Below, in pieces: positions 1 through 7,847 of a stretch of DNA of 11,273 nucleotides. Within the stretch, counting starts at the first letter, position 1, and the number at the start of each line of letters is the position of its first letter. Position numbers and translations under genes: made by a program. This stretch comes from Fluviibacter sp964387485 (GTDB lineage Bacteria > Pseudomonadota > Gammaproteobacteria > Burkholderiales > Rhodocyclaceae): contig CAYLWV010000055.1 of the NCBI GenBank assembly GCA_964387485.1, positions 1 through 11,273 on the forward strand, given 5' to 3'. The notes under the pieces were generated by a model. That model had not been told where the DNA came from. It did not search any database and saw only the letters and a program-made list of their open reading frames with translations.

Positions 1-687
1 GCCGATCTGGCGGATCTGATTGAAACGATTGCCGAAATGCCGGAGATTGAGCGCATCCGGTATACGACGTCGCATCCGCGCGAAATGACGCAGAAGCTCA
101 TCGATATGTACGCCCGCGTACCGAAACTGGTCTCGCATCTGCATCTGCCCGTGCAGGCCGGTTCGGACCGCGTGCTGATGGCCATGAAACGTGGCTACAC
201 GGCGCTGGAATACAAGTCGGTGATCCGCAAACTGCGTGCAGCGCGGCCGGATCTGTCGCTGTCGTCGGATTTCATTGTCGGCTTCCCTGGCGAAACGGCC
301 GAAGACTTCGAGAAGACGATGGCGCTCATTGAGGAGATCGGTTTCGACAACTCCTTCAGCTTTGTCTACAGCAGCCGCCCGGGCACGCCAGCCGCCGAGC
401 TGACCGATGACACTCCGCATGAGCTGAAGATCGAACGCTTAATGCGCTTGCAGGCACGCATTGAGGAGCAGGCTCAAGCCATCAGCCAGAGTATGGTGGG
501 CTCGGTGCAGCGCGTTCTGGTGGAAGGCCTGTCGCGGAAAGACGTCAACGAGGTCGCCGGACGGACAGATAACAACCGGATTGTTAATTTTGTGGGGAAC
601 CCCCGCTTGATTCACCAGTTTGTGGACGTACTTATCGTGGAGTCGTTGCCGCACTCCCTACGCGGCGACATTGTTGTCAAAGACTAA
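1..687 (+). CDS. miaB: tRNA-2-methylthio-N6-dimethylallyladenosine synthase MiaB (5' partial)
   Basis: The reading frame is open from base 1, so the N-terminal half lies outside the window. The 228 visible residues compare with about 440-460 for a full MiaB. MiaB is a radical SAM enzyme that adds a methylthio group to i6A37 of tRNAs reading UNN codons. The missing part would carry the MTTase domain and the CxxxCxxC cluster motif. Visible are the second half of the radical SAM barrel, with the family motifs HLPVQAGSDRVL and DFIVGFPGET, then a C-terminal stretch of about 65 residues that fits a TRAM domain (QRVLVEGLSRKD to the end). The first ATG at 37 is internal and not a start. The gene leads the miaB-phoH-ybeY-corC-lnt series, which has the E. 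coli order. The close relatives RimO and MtaB are less likely given the motifs and the neighbours. Confidence 0.95.
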   Translation, partial: ADLADLIETIAEMPEIERIRYTTSHPREMTQKLIDMYARVPKLVSHLHLPVQAGSDRVLMAMKRGYTALEYKSVIRKLRAARPDLSLSSDFIVGFPGETAEDFEKTMALIEEIGFDNSFSFVYSSRPGTPAAELTDDTPHELKIERLMRLQARIEEQAQAISQSMVGSVQRVLVEGLSRKDVNEVAGRTDNNRIVNFVGNPRLIHQFVDVLIVESLPHSLRGDIVVKD

Positions 688-709
688 GGTCTTGAAGGAA
701 TCGCCACGT

Positions 710-1717
710 ATGAGTACACGCACACTCGAGTTTTCGCTGGAGCCAGTGGACAACCACCTGCTGGCCAGCCTTTGCGGCCCACTGGACGAAAATCTGCGTC
801 AGATTGAGCAGTGCTTTGATGTCACCGTAGCCCGTCGTAGTGCGCATTTCCGCATTCAGGGCACGGGCAGTAGCCGGGAGCGTGCCGCCAAGGCACTCCG
901 CTTTTTCTATGAACTGGCGGGCAACAGCAAAGCACCGCTCAGCGTGGACGATATCCAGCTCGGTCTGATCGAATTACGCCAGGATCCGGCCCTGATGCCG
1001 GCCGCCGCACCCCGCGAAGATGCCGATCTGGGCGTGGGCGATGCACCGGTGTTATTAACCAAACGGGCCGATCTGCATGGTCGTACGCCCCGCCAGGTGG
1101 AATACCTGAAGAACATTCAGGCCCATGATATTACCTTCGGCATTGGCCCCGCTGGTACCGGCAAAACCTTTCTGGCCGTGGCCTGTGCCGTGGACGCCTT
1201 TGAACGCGAGCACGTGCAGCGCATTATTCTGACGCGCCCGGCCGTTGAAGCCGGTGAACGCCTGGGCTTTTTGCCCGGTGATCTGTCCCAGAAGGTTGAT
1301 CCCTATCTGCGCCCGCTGTACGACGCGCTCTACGATCTGATGGGTTTTGAGAAAGTCACCAAACTCTTCGAAAAGGGCATGCTGGAAGTCGCGCCCCTCG
1401 CCTTTATGCGTGGTCGTACACTGAACAATGCCTTCATCATTCTGGATGAAGCCCAGAATACCTCCCCCGAGCAGATGAAAATGTTCCTGACCCGGATCGG
1501 CATTGGCGCCAAAGCGGTGATTACCGGCGACCCGACCCAGGTGGATCTGCCGCGCGGCCAAAAGAGCGGCCTGGCCGAAGCAACGGGCATTCTGCGCGAT
1601 GTGCGCGGTATCGGCGTCACCTATTTCGGTAAGGAAGACGTCGTCCGCCACCCCCTGGTGGCCCGCATTGTGGCAGCTTACGAGGCCCACCAGGCAAAAA
1701 CCACCGAGAATGCTTAA
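710..1717 (+). CDS. ybeZ: PhoH-family ATPase (YbeZ)
   Basis: A 335-residue PhoH-like P-loop ATPase. An N-terminal KH-like part (about residues 1-75) is followed by the ATPase domain with Walker A GPAGTGKT at 146-153 and Walker B FIILDEAQN at 242-250; TGDPTQVD at 272-279 fits the sensor region. The frame is open upstream to 620, but the ATG at 710 is preferred: it has GAAGGAA at 694-700 and gives the family-like start MSTRTLEF, whereas the upstream extension would overlap miaB by 68 bases. The gene sits 22 bases after miaB and 33 bases before ybeY. YbeZ is known to work with YbeY in rRNA processing and ribosome quality control, and the close pairing here agrees with that. Despite the family name there is no visible sign of a phosphate-starvation role. 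Confidence 0.95.
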   Translation: MSTRTLEFSLEPVDNHLLASLCGPLDENLRQIEQCFDVTVARRSAHFRIQGTGSSRERAAKALRFFYELAGNSKAPLSVDDIQLGLIELRQDPALMPAAAPREDADLGVGDAPVLLTKRADLHGRTPRQVEYLKNIQAHDITFGIGPAGTGKTFLAVACAVDAFEREHVQRIILTRPAVEAGERLGFLPGDLSQKVDPYLRPLYDALYDLMGFEKVTKLFEKGMLEVAPLAFMRGRTLNNAFIILDEAQNTSPEQMKMFLTRIGIGAKAVITGDPTQVDLPRGQKSGLAEATGILRDVRGIGVTYFGKEDVVRHPLVARIVAAYEAHQAKTTENA

Positions 1718-1750
1718 AACTTAACAAAACCCAGGTAAGCTACGAGCACC

Positions 1751-2230
1751 ATGAGCCCTATCGAACCCTCTGCCGGCAGTGCCGTTAAGCGCGCCAAACG
1801 TCTGGACCTGACGGTGCAACTGGTATGCACCGACGAGCTGCGCAAGCAGATTCCGGATCGCGCGCTGTTACGCAAGTGGGCCAAGGCCGTCTACGGTGAT
1901 GCCGCCACGATCACCATGCGCTTCGTGGATGACGAAGAGAGTCAGCATCTGAACGACACTTACCGCGGCAAAAACAAGCCAACGAATGTGCTCTCTTTTC
2001 CTTATGAAGACGATCCGCTGATGGGTGACATTGTCTTCTGTCCGAGCGTGATTGTCCGCGAGGCACAGGAGCAAGGTAAAACGGTCTCCGCCCACATGGC
2101 CCATCTGGTCGTGCATGGTGTCTTACACCTAATGGGGTACGACCATCTGAATGACCGCGATGCCAAGGAAATGGAATCGCTTGAAACCGAAATTCTGGCT
2201 GATTTGGGCTTTGCCGACCCGTACGCTTAA
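1751..2230 (+). CDS. ybeY: rRNA maturation endoribonuclease YbeY
   Basis: A 159-residue UPF0054 protein. The zinc-binding signature HGVLHLMGYDH occupies residues 122-132, so the metal ligands are H122, H126 and H132. The upstream stretch NKPTNVLSFPYE (76-87) is also characteristic of the family. YbeY is a single-strand-specific, metal-dependent endoribonuclease involved in 16S rRNA 3'-end maturation and late 30S quality control. The first 17 or so residues (Ser, Ala and Lys rich) look like a short extension ahead of the conserved core. The start at 1751 has only a weak ribosome-binding site (AGGT at 1733-1736, 14 bases away), but no better ATG lies before the core. The partner ATPase gene lies immediately upstream and corC begins 6 bases downstream. 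Confidence 0.95.
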   Translation: MSPIEPSAGSAVKRAKRLDLTVQLVCTDELRKQIPDRALLRKWAKAVYGDAATITMRFVDDEESQHLNDTYRGKNKPTNVLSFPYEDDPLMGDIVFCPSVIVREAQEQGKTVSAHMAHLVVHGVLHLMGYDHLNDRDAKEMESLETEILADLGFADPYA

Positions 2231-2236
2231 GCTCTG

Positions 2237-3142
2237 ATGGACCCCTCCCCTACACCCGCCCGGGCGACCCCGGGCAATAGCCTAACCCAACTGATCGACC
2301 GTTTTTCCACGATGCTCCTGCGGGAGCCGGATGATCGCAGCGAGCTGCTCAAGCTGCTGCACGGTGCGCATGAGCGCAACCTGGTCGATGCGGAAGCCCT
2401 GACGATTATCGAAGGCGCCATCACGGTGGCCGAAATGACGGTGCGTGACATCATGGTGCCGCGCCAGCAGATACATACCGTCTCGGCCGATCAACCCCTG
2501 CCACAAACGATTCGCAAGGTCATCGACTCAGGCCACTCCCGGCTACCGGTCATCGGCGAGGACGACGACGATGTCCGCGGCATTTTGTTGGCAAAGGATT
2601 TACTCCGCTCTATCGGCAATCCGAACTTCCGTCTGGAAGACTGGCTGCGCCCGGCGATGTTTATCCCGGAATCCAAACCGCTGAATGTCCTGCTACGCGA
2701 ATTCCGCATCAGTCATACGCATATGGCGCTGGTGATTGATGAGTTTGGAAGTCTGGCCGGCCTGGTGACCATCGAAGACGTGCTGGAAGAGATCGTCGGC
2801 GAAATCGAAGACGAACACGACCAGGCGCAACTGGACACCGACATTCAGCTGGATGCCAGCGGGCGCTATCGGGTCAAGGCACAAACGCCGGTTGATCGTT
2901 TTAACGACGCCTTTGACTGTCAATTTGACGATCAAGTTGCTCATACGGTGGGCGGCCAGATCGTTCACTACCTGGGGCGAGTCCCGCGCCGTAACGAAAG
3001 CATCGAACTGAATGGCCTGCTCTTTCGGGTGATCCGCGCGGATAACCGTCGCCTGTACAGCCTGATGGTCGAAGTCCTCGAGCAACCCACGAGTAACGAC
3101 CAGGCCCCACAGGAAGACCTCCACAACGGAGATGATGCCTGA
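2237..3142 (+). CDS. corC: CorC/YbeX family CBS-domain transporter-associated protein
   Basis: A 301-residue soluble protein with two CBS domains (about residues 70-125 and 135-190) and a C-terminal CorC_HlyC domain (about 205-285). Typical motifs are VRDIMVPRQQ (69-78), HSRLPVIGED (100-109) and FGSLAGLVTIEDVLEEIVGEIEDE (170-193). There is no DUF21 membrane region, so this is the short YbeX form, close to the E. coli length of about 290. The family has been linked to magnesium and cobalt efflux, and YbeX more recently to ribosome metabolism; the second role fits the neighbours better. Nothing in the sequence decides between them. The start at 2237 lacks a clear Shine-Dalgarno site but gives a family-like N-terminus. 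The stop codon shares a base with the lnt start. Confidence 0.93.
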   Translation: MDPSPTPARATPGNSLTQLIDRFSTMLLREPDDRSELLKLLHGAHERNLVDAEALTIIEGAITVAEMTVRDIMVPRQQIHTVSADQPLPQTIRKVIDSGHSRLPVIGEDDDDVRGILLAKDLLRSIGNPNFRLEDWLRPAMFIPESKPLNVLLREFRISHTHMALVIDEFGSLAGLVTIEDVLEEIVGEIEDEHDQAQLDTDIQLDASGRYRVKAQTPVDRFNDAFDCQFDDQVAHTVGGQIVHYLGRVPRRNESIELNGLLFRVIRADNRRLYSLMVEVLEQPTSNDQAPQEDLHNGDDA

Positions 3143-3144
3143 TG
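3128..3144 (+). promoter_or_regulatory. lnt ribosome-binding site and corC/lnt TGATG junction
   Basis: GGAG at 3128-3131 lies 10 bases before the lnt ATG (3142-3144), inside the last codons of corC. The corC stop TGA (3140-3142) shares its final A with the lnt start, an arrangement expected to couple translation of the two genes. Confidence 0.6.
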
Positions 3145-4728
3145 CGCTGGAAGCCTGACTTCCGACGCATGTCGCCTTATGCCCAGGCCATCGGATGGGG
3201 GTTTCTGGGTGTCGCTGCCTTTGCCCCCTTCTCGCTCTGGCCTCTTGGCATGATCTGCTGGGCCGCGCTGTATCTGCTATTGCGCAACGCCCAAACCAAA
3301 CGTCAGGCGGCTGGCATCGGTTTCAGCTTTGGTCTCAGCCAGTTTCTGGCCGGCATTTCATGGGTTTATGTCAGCATGCACGATATTGGTGGCATGCCCA
3401 TACTGCTGGCGCTCACGGCAACCCTACTCTTTGCGGCCTATCTGGCCATGTACCCGATGCTGGCCGCGCTCTGCTTCCGGCTCTGCAATGGCGCCCAGCA
3501 CAGCACGCAAAGCCCTACGTCGGCGCAGATCGCCCGTCCGGATGCCGGGCTGGCGCGCCCCTTGTTATTTGCCGCCAGCTGGCTACTGGCCGAGTGGCTG
3601 CGCGGCACGGTGTTCACCGGCTTCCCCTGGCTGAACCTGGGCTATACCCAGGCTCCGCCCAGCCCTTTGGCCGGCTTCGCGCCGATAGTTGGCGCTTACG
3701 GCTTGAGCTTCATCACCGCCTGGTTGGCTGGCGTGTGTGCCGAGCTCTGGATCCGTCTGCGCAATGCCGGCTGGCACTGGTCTGCTTCGGTCACCCCGCA
3801 ATCGGCCATCATTGCAGTGCTGTTCACCAGTGGCGCGCTGTTACATCAGGTACCCTGGACTCAACCTGAAGGCACACCCCTCAAGGTGTCACTCCTTCAG
3901 GGTAACGTACCGCAATCGATGAAGTGGCAGCCCGAGCAATATGTCCAGACCTTGCTGACGTACTTCCAGCTGGCCCGCAATAACCCGGCCACGCTGATCG
4001 TCTTGCCGGAAACGGCGATTCCATCCCTGCTTTCCGAAGCACCCGCCGAGTTCCTACAAGACCTGCAACGCATCGGGCAGGAACAGCGCGGCAACATTCT
4101 GATGGGGGTGCCTACCGGTGAAAACAATCCGGCGACGCCCACCCAGAACTGGTACGCCAACAGCGCGGTATCGATGGGCGTCGATCCACTCCAGGTCTAT
4201 AACAAAGTGCATCTGGTGCCCTTTGGTGAGATCACTCCGCCTGGATTCGGCTGGTTCCTGAAAAAAATCAATATGCCGCTGCCCAACTTTACAGCGGGCG
4301 AAACTGATCAACCCCTCATGCAGCTGAACCACCAGAAGATTGCCGTGAATATCTGTTATGAAGATATTTTCGGGGCGGCCATCGCCCAACGCGCGGATGA
4401 GGCCTCGCTGATGGTCAACATGTCGAATACCGCCTGGTTCGGCGATTCGCTGGCGCAGCCCCAACACCTACAGATCGCCCAGATCCGCGCCTTGGAAAAC
4501 GGCCGCCCGATGCTGCGCGCCACGAATACGGGCATGACGGCGGTGATTGCCCCGAACGGTGAGCGCCAGGCCGTACTGGCTGCTTTTACCCGCAACGCGC
4601 TGGTTACCAGCGTTCAGGGCATGAGCGGCCGGACGCCCTATCAACGCTGGTTTGATGTCCCGACTCTGGTGCTGTCGCTCGTTTTACTGGGCTGGGGCCT
4701 GCTAACCCGCAGGCAACGCCGCGCCTGA
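3142..4728 (+). CDS. lnt: Apolipoprotein N-acyltransferase
   Basis: A 528-residue inner-membrane enzyme that transfers a third acyl chain from phospholipid to the N-terminal cysteine of apolipoproteins, the last step of lipoprotein maturation. The N-terminal half has several hydrophobic segments (for example residues 15-47, 57-75, 85-115, 138-155, 175-202 and 218-235). It is followed by a periplasmic nitrilase-like domain (about 245-490) and a last membrane segment (about 506-522). The catalytic triad expected for the family is present: E290 in LPETAIP, K355 in YNKVHLVPFGE and C405 in NICYED. The ATG overlaps the corC stop (TGATG) and has GGAG at 3128-3131, so translational coupling is likely. 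A GC-rich hairpin formed around its stop codon may end the operon. Confidence 0.97.
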   Translation: MRWKPDFRRMSPYAQAIGWGFLGVAAFAPFSLWPLGMICWAALYLLLRNAQTKRQAAGIGFSFGLSQFLAGISWVYVSMHDIGGMPILLALTATLLFAAYLAMYPMLAALCFRLCNGAQHSTQSPTSAQIARPDAGLARPLLFAASWLLAEWLRGTVFTGFPWLNLGYTQAPPSPLAGFAPIVGAYGLSFITAWLAGVCAELWIRLRNAGWHWSASVTPQSAIIAVLFTSGALLHQVPWTQPEGTPLKVSLLQGNVPQSMKWQPEQYVQTLLTYFQLARNNPATLIVLPETAIPSLLSEAPAEFLQDLQRIGQEQRGNILMGVPTGENNPATPTQNWYANSAVSMGVDPLQVYNKVHLVPFGEITPPGFGWFLKKINMPLPNFTAGETDQPLMQLNHQKIAVNICYEDIFGAAIAQRADEASLMVNMSNTAWFGDSLAQPQHLQIAQIRALENGRPMLRATNTGMTAVIAPNGERQAVLAAFTRNALVTSVQGMSGRTPYQRWFDVPTLVLSLVLLGWGLLTRRQRRA

Positions 4729-4739
4729 GGCGCTTAATT
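4721..4739 (+). terminator. Possible weak terminator hairpin after lnt
   Basis: GCGCC (4721-4725) and GGCGC (4729-4733) form a perfect 5-bp all-GC stem whose 3-base loop is the lnt stop codon TGA. It is followed by TTAATT rather than a clean T run. The position at the operon end fits a terminator, but the short stem and poor T tract make it weak; it could equally stabilise the 3' end of the transcript or be chance. Confidence 0.3.
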
Positions 4740-4767
4740 CGGCGATTCCTACTGCTCTGTCGCTAAA

Positions 4768-4789
4768 AAACCCGTAAAATCTGGGGTTT
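4768..4789 (+). promoter_or_regulatory. Possible glyQ operon promoter (-10 element)
   Basis: TAAAAT at 4775-4780 matches the sigma-70 -10 consensus at five of six positions and lies about 50 bases before glyQ in the only sizeable intergenic gap. No good -35 hexamer is seen at the right distance: the best 17-base-spaced match, CTGCTC at 4752-4757, is poor. The -10 lies in the 10-base loop of an AAACCC/GGGTTT inverted repeat (4768-4773 and 4784-4789), which could be an operator half-site pair or chance. The assignment rests mainly on position. Confidence 0.35.
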
Positions 4790-4793
4790 CTGT

Positions 4794-4813
4794 CGGACGC
4801 GATGGTGCGTCCG
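4794..4813 (+). other. Perfect 7-bp hairpin in the glyQ leader
   Basis: CGGACGC (4794-4800) and GCGTCCG (4807-4813) are exact reverse complements around a 6-base loop (GATGGT). The next bases are CTGCTTTAG, with only three T residues, so a classical intrinsic terminator is unlikely. The hairpin ends 16 bases before the upstream glyQ ATG, so it would sit in the presumed 5' leader and could influence translation or message stability. Confidence 0.45.
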
Positions 4814-4829
4814 CTGCTTTAGAGATGGA

Positions 4830-5744
4830 ATGCAAAACATGCTGACCTTTCAGGACGTTATCCTGCGTTTGCAGGAATTCTGGAACCGCCAGGGCTGTGT
4901 CCTGCTGCAACCCTACGATATCGAAGTCGGTGCCGGTACCTTCCACACCGCCACCTTCCTGCGTGCCATTGGTCCGGAGCCCTGGAACGCCGCTTATGTA
5001 CAGCCCTCGCGCCGTCCGAAAGATGGTCGCTACGGTGAAAACCCGAACCGCCTGCAACATTACTATCAGTACCAGGTCGTCCTGAAGCCCTCGCCCGCTA
5101 ACATCATGGATCTGTACATCGATTCGTTGCGCGCACTAGGCATCAATACCGAAGAACACGACATCCGCTTTGTGGAAGACGACTGGGAGTCGCCGACACT
5201 GGGGGCCTGGGGCCTGGGTTGGGAAGTCTGGTTGGACGGCATGGAAGTGACGCAGTTCACCTACTTCCAGGAAGTCGGCTCGCTAACCTGTAAACCGGTG
5301 CTGGGTGAAATCACCTATGGTCTGGAGCGTCTGGCCATGTACCTGCAGGGCGTGGAAAACGTCTACGACCTGGTCTGGGCCAAGAATGGCGACAACATCG
5401 TGACCTATGGCGATGTGTTCCACCAGAATGAGGTAGAACAATCGACCTACAACTTTGAGCACGCGCAGGTGGAGATGCTCTTCCGTCACTTTTCCGATCA
5501 CGAAGCCGAAGCCAAGCGCCTGATGGAAATCGGTCTGCCGCTACCGGCATTCGAGCAGGTGATGAAGTGTTCGCACAATTTCAACATGCTGGACGCCCGC
5601 GGTGCCATTTCGGTGACCGAACGTGCCGCCTATATTGGCCGTGTGCGTGCGCTCGCCCGCCAGGTCGCGCAGGCGTACTACGATAGTCGTGAAGCACTCG
5701 GGTTTCCGATGTGCGGCACCCCGATTCAGAAGGAGGCTGTGTGA
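4830..5744 (+). CDS. glyQ: Glycyl-tRNA synthetase alpha subunit
   Basis: A 304-residue class II aminoacyl-tRNA synthetase subunit that carries the site for glycine activation. It acts with GlyS as a bacterial alpha2beta2 enzyme charging tRNA-Gly in the cytosol. Signature stretches are QPSRRPKDGRYGENPNRLQ (58-76), GAWGLGWEVWLDGMEVTQF (125-143) and the motif 3 region GEITYGLERLAMY (159-171). The C-terminus SREALGFPMC (286-295) matches the usual end, followed by a 9-residue tail. Two in-frame ATGs compete. 4830 gives MQNMLTF, with AGAG at 4821-4824. 4839 gives MLTF, a common betaproteobacterial start as I recall it, with GGA at 4827-4829. The choice does not affect the domain. The gene heads the second operon and couples directly into glyS. 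Confidence 0.97.
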   Translation: MQNMLTFQDVILRLQEFWNRQGCVLLQPYDIEVGAGTFHTATFLRAIGPEPWNAAYVQPSRRPKDGRYGENPNRLQHYYQYQVVLKPSPANIMDLYIDSLRALGINTEEHDIRFVEDDWESPTLGAWGLGWEVWLDGMEVTQFTYFQEVGSLTCKPVLGEITYGLERLAMYLQGVENVYDLVWAKNGDNIVTYGDVFHQNEVEQSTYNFEHAQVEMLFRHFSDHEAEAKRLMEIGLPLPAFEQVMKCSHNFNMLDARGAISVTERAAYIGRVRALARQVAQAYYDSREALGFPMCGTPIQKEAV

Positions 5745-5746
5745 TG
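5731..5746 (+). promoter_or_regulatory. Strong glyS ribosome-binding site inside glyQ
   Basis: A perfect AGGAGG at 5731-5736 lies 7 bases before the glyS ATG (5744-5746), within the last codons of glyQ. The glyQ stop TGA (5742-5744) shares its A with that ATG. This decides the glyS start over the in-frame GTG at 5741 and the upstream ATG at 5711, and should help keep the two subunits balanced. Confidence 0.75.
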
Positions 5747-7837
5747 TCCAGGACTGCACCGCTACTCATTGAGCTACTGACCGAAGAGCTGCCGCCGAAG
5801 GCACTGGCACGCTTCGGCGAAGTGTTTTCTGCCGGCGTCTTCGCCGGCCTAGCGCAGAAGAAACTGGTCGCCGACAATGTGGCCTACCAATGGTTTGCCA
5901 CGCCACGTCGTCTGGCCGTGCTGATTCCCGATGTCCTGTCGGTTGCCCCCGATCAGGAAGTGGAAGAGAAGCTCATGCCGGTGAGCGTGGCGCTGGGGGC
6001 CGACGGCAAACCGTCGCCTGCCCTGCTCAAGAAGCTTGAAGCCAAGGGCATTGCCACCAGCGAGCTGCCGAAGTTTACCCAGCGCCTGGACGGTAAGTCC
6101 GAAACCTTCTTCTACACCATGCAGGTCAATGGCGCACCCTTGGCCGATGTGCTGAGCGGCATTGTGACTGACGCGCTGAAAAAGCTGCCGATTCCGAAGA
6201 TGATGCGCTGGGGCGATTCGGATGTTCAATTTGTCCGTCCCGTGCATGGACTAATTCAACTGCACGGCGATCAACTGGTACCGGGTAACGTGCTCGGCCT
6301 GCAGTCTCGTCAGCAAACCTTGGGCCATCGCTTCCTGTCACAAGGGCTGATCACGATTTCAAACGCAGACGCTTACGCTGAAACCCTCCGCAACGAAGGC
6401 AAGGTGGTGGCCGATTATGCCGAACGCCGCGGCACCATTGGCGCCCAACTGGCCGCCAAGGCGCAGGCGCTGGGCGCCCAGATCAACCAGGCCGAAGGCT
6501 TACTTGATGAAGTCACCGCCCTGGTCGAGTGGCCGGTGATCTATGTTGGCGAGTTCGAACCGGAATTCCTGGAAGTCCCGCAGGAATGCCTGATCCTGAC
6601 GATGCAGCAGAACCAGAAATACTTCCCGCTGCTCGATGCGACCGGCAAGCTGCGCAATCAGTTCCTGATTGTCTCAAATATGCAGGTGGCTGACCCGAAG
6701 CACATCATCGGCGGCAACCAGCGTGTGGTTCGCCCGCGTCTGTCGGACGCCCGCTTCTTCTTCACCCAGGACCGCAAGGAACCGCTGGCTTCACGCATCG
6801 CCAAGCTGGGCAACGTGGTTTATCACAATAAACTAGGCACGCAACTGGATCGTCTGCTGCGTGTACAGAACCTGGCCACGCAAATTGGCAACGCCATCGG
6901 TGCGGATACCACGCACGTGGCGCGTGCCGCTGAGCTGGCCAAGGCCGACCTCGTCACCGATATGGTCGGCGAGTTCCCGGAGCTGCAAGGCATTATGGGC
7001 CGCTACTACGCCAAGCATGATGGCGAAGCCAGCGATGTGGCCGAAGCCATTGCCGATCATTACCGCCCGCGCTTTGCCGGTGATGAACTGCCCAGCAACA
7101 ACGTCGGTTGCGCCGTGGCGCTGGCCGACAAGCTGGATACCCTGGTGGCGTTCTTCGGCATCGGCGAAAAGCCCACCGGCGACCGCGACCCCTTCGGTCT
7201 GCGTCGCGCCGCACTGGGCGTCCTACGTCTGCTGATGGAGCGCCAGCTACCGCTGGAGTTACCGCAACTGATCTCATGGTCGGCCGGCACCTTCCCGGCA
7301 GGGACCCTGCAAGCCGATTTCGAACCGGCGCTGCTCGGCTTCATTACGGATCGCCTGCGCAACCTACTCAAGGATCAGGGGGAGCCGCAAGATGTGGTGG
7401 AAGCCGTACTCGGCATCAACCCGGCCCGCATCGACCGTATTCCCGCCCGCCTAGCGGCTGTTCGCGAATTCTCGGCACAGCCGGATGCCCTGGCCCTGGC
7501 CGCCGCCAACAAACGAATCGGCAACCTGCTGAAAAAGGTGGACAACATGGCGGCACTAGGTGCACCGAGCAGTACGCTGCTGACCGAAGCCCCGGAAAAA
7601 GCCCTGTTCGACCAGGTCACTGCCCTGGCCCCGACTATTGACGAGGCCATGCGCGCCGAAGCCTATACGGATGCCCTGATGGCACTGGCTCAGGTGCGCG
7701 CCAGCGTCGATGCCTTCTTTGAAGACGTGATGGTGATGGCAGAAGACGCCCAGGTTCGCCAGAACCGTCTGGCACTACTCAAGGCACTGTCGGACCAGAT
7801 GAACGCCGTGGCGGACATCGCCCGCCTCGCCGTCTAA
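5744..7837 (+). CDS. glyS: Glycyl-tRNA synthetase beta subunit
   Basis: A 697-residue protein, close to the 689 residues of E. coli GlyS, which binds tRNA-Gly in the alpha2beta2 enzyme. The N-terminus LLIELLTEELPP (7-18) and the stretches FATPRRLAVLIPDV (51-64), VRPVHGLIQLHGD (164-176), RPRLSDARFFFTQD (330-343), FPELQGIMGRYYA (411-423) and KPTGDRDPFGLRRAA (476-490) are all characteristic. The region around 405-490 corresponds to the HD-like part. The C-terminal 120 residues, including FFEDVMVM (658-665), fit the DALR-type anticodon-binding domain. The frame is open back to 5711, but the ATG at 5744 is chosen for its ribosome-binding site and its match to the family start. gmhB begins 10 bases after the stop. 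Confidence 0.97.
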   Translation: MSRTAPLLIELLTEELPPKALARFGEVFSAGVFAGLAQKKLVADNVAYQWFATPRRLAVLIPDVLSVAPDQEVEEKLMPVSVALGADGKPSPALLKKLEAKGIATSELPKFTQRLDGKSETFFYTMQVNGAPLADVLSGIVTDALKKLPIPKMMRWGDSDVQFVRPVHGLIQLHGDQLVPGNVLGLQSRQQTLGHRFLSQGLITISNADAYAETLRNEGKVVADYAERRGTIGAQLAAKAQALGAQINQAEGLLDEVTALVEWPVIYVGEFEPEFLEVPQECLILTMQQNQKYFPLLDATGKLRNQFLIVSNMQVADPKHIIGGNQRVVRPRLSDARFFFTQDRKEPLASRIAKLGNVVYHNKLGTQLDRLLRVQNLATQIGNAIGADTTHVARAAELAKADLVTDMVGEFPELQGIMGRYYAKHDGEASDVAEAIADHYRPRFAGDELPSNNVGCAVALADKLDTLVAFFGIGEKPTGDRDPFGLRRAALGVLRLLMERQLPLELPQLISWSAGTFPAGTLQADFEPALLGFITDRLRNLLKDQGEPQDVVEAVLGINPARIDRIPARLAAVREFSAQPDALALAAANKRIGNLLKKVDNMAALGAPSSTLLTEAPEKALFDQVTALAPTIDEAMRAEAYTDALMALAQVRASVDAFFEDVMVMAEDAQVRQNRLALLKALSDQMNAVADIARLAV

Positions 7838-7847
7838 AGAGACCATC

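Noticed and set aside
620..709. Possible N-terminal extension of PhoH by 30 residues.
   Set aside because: It would overlap miaB by 68 bases and lacks family similarity, while the ATG at 710 has a good ribosome-binding site and a typical start.
1055..1690. A 211-codon open frame on the - strand across phoH.
   Set aside because: It lies wholly opposite a clear Walker A/B ATPase gene, shows no recognisable motif, and is best explained as a shadow of codon bias in a GC-rich gene.
1718..1750. AT-rich phoH-ybeY gap as an internal promoter.
   Set aside because: The 33-base gap has no paired -35/-10 elements and the genes are otherwise arranged as one operon.
3195..3869. A 224-codon + strand open frame inside lnt in another frame.
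   Set aside because: It has a Trp/His/Arg/Cys-rich composition, no family resemblance, and overlaps a well-supported lnt with its full catalytic triad.
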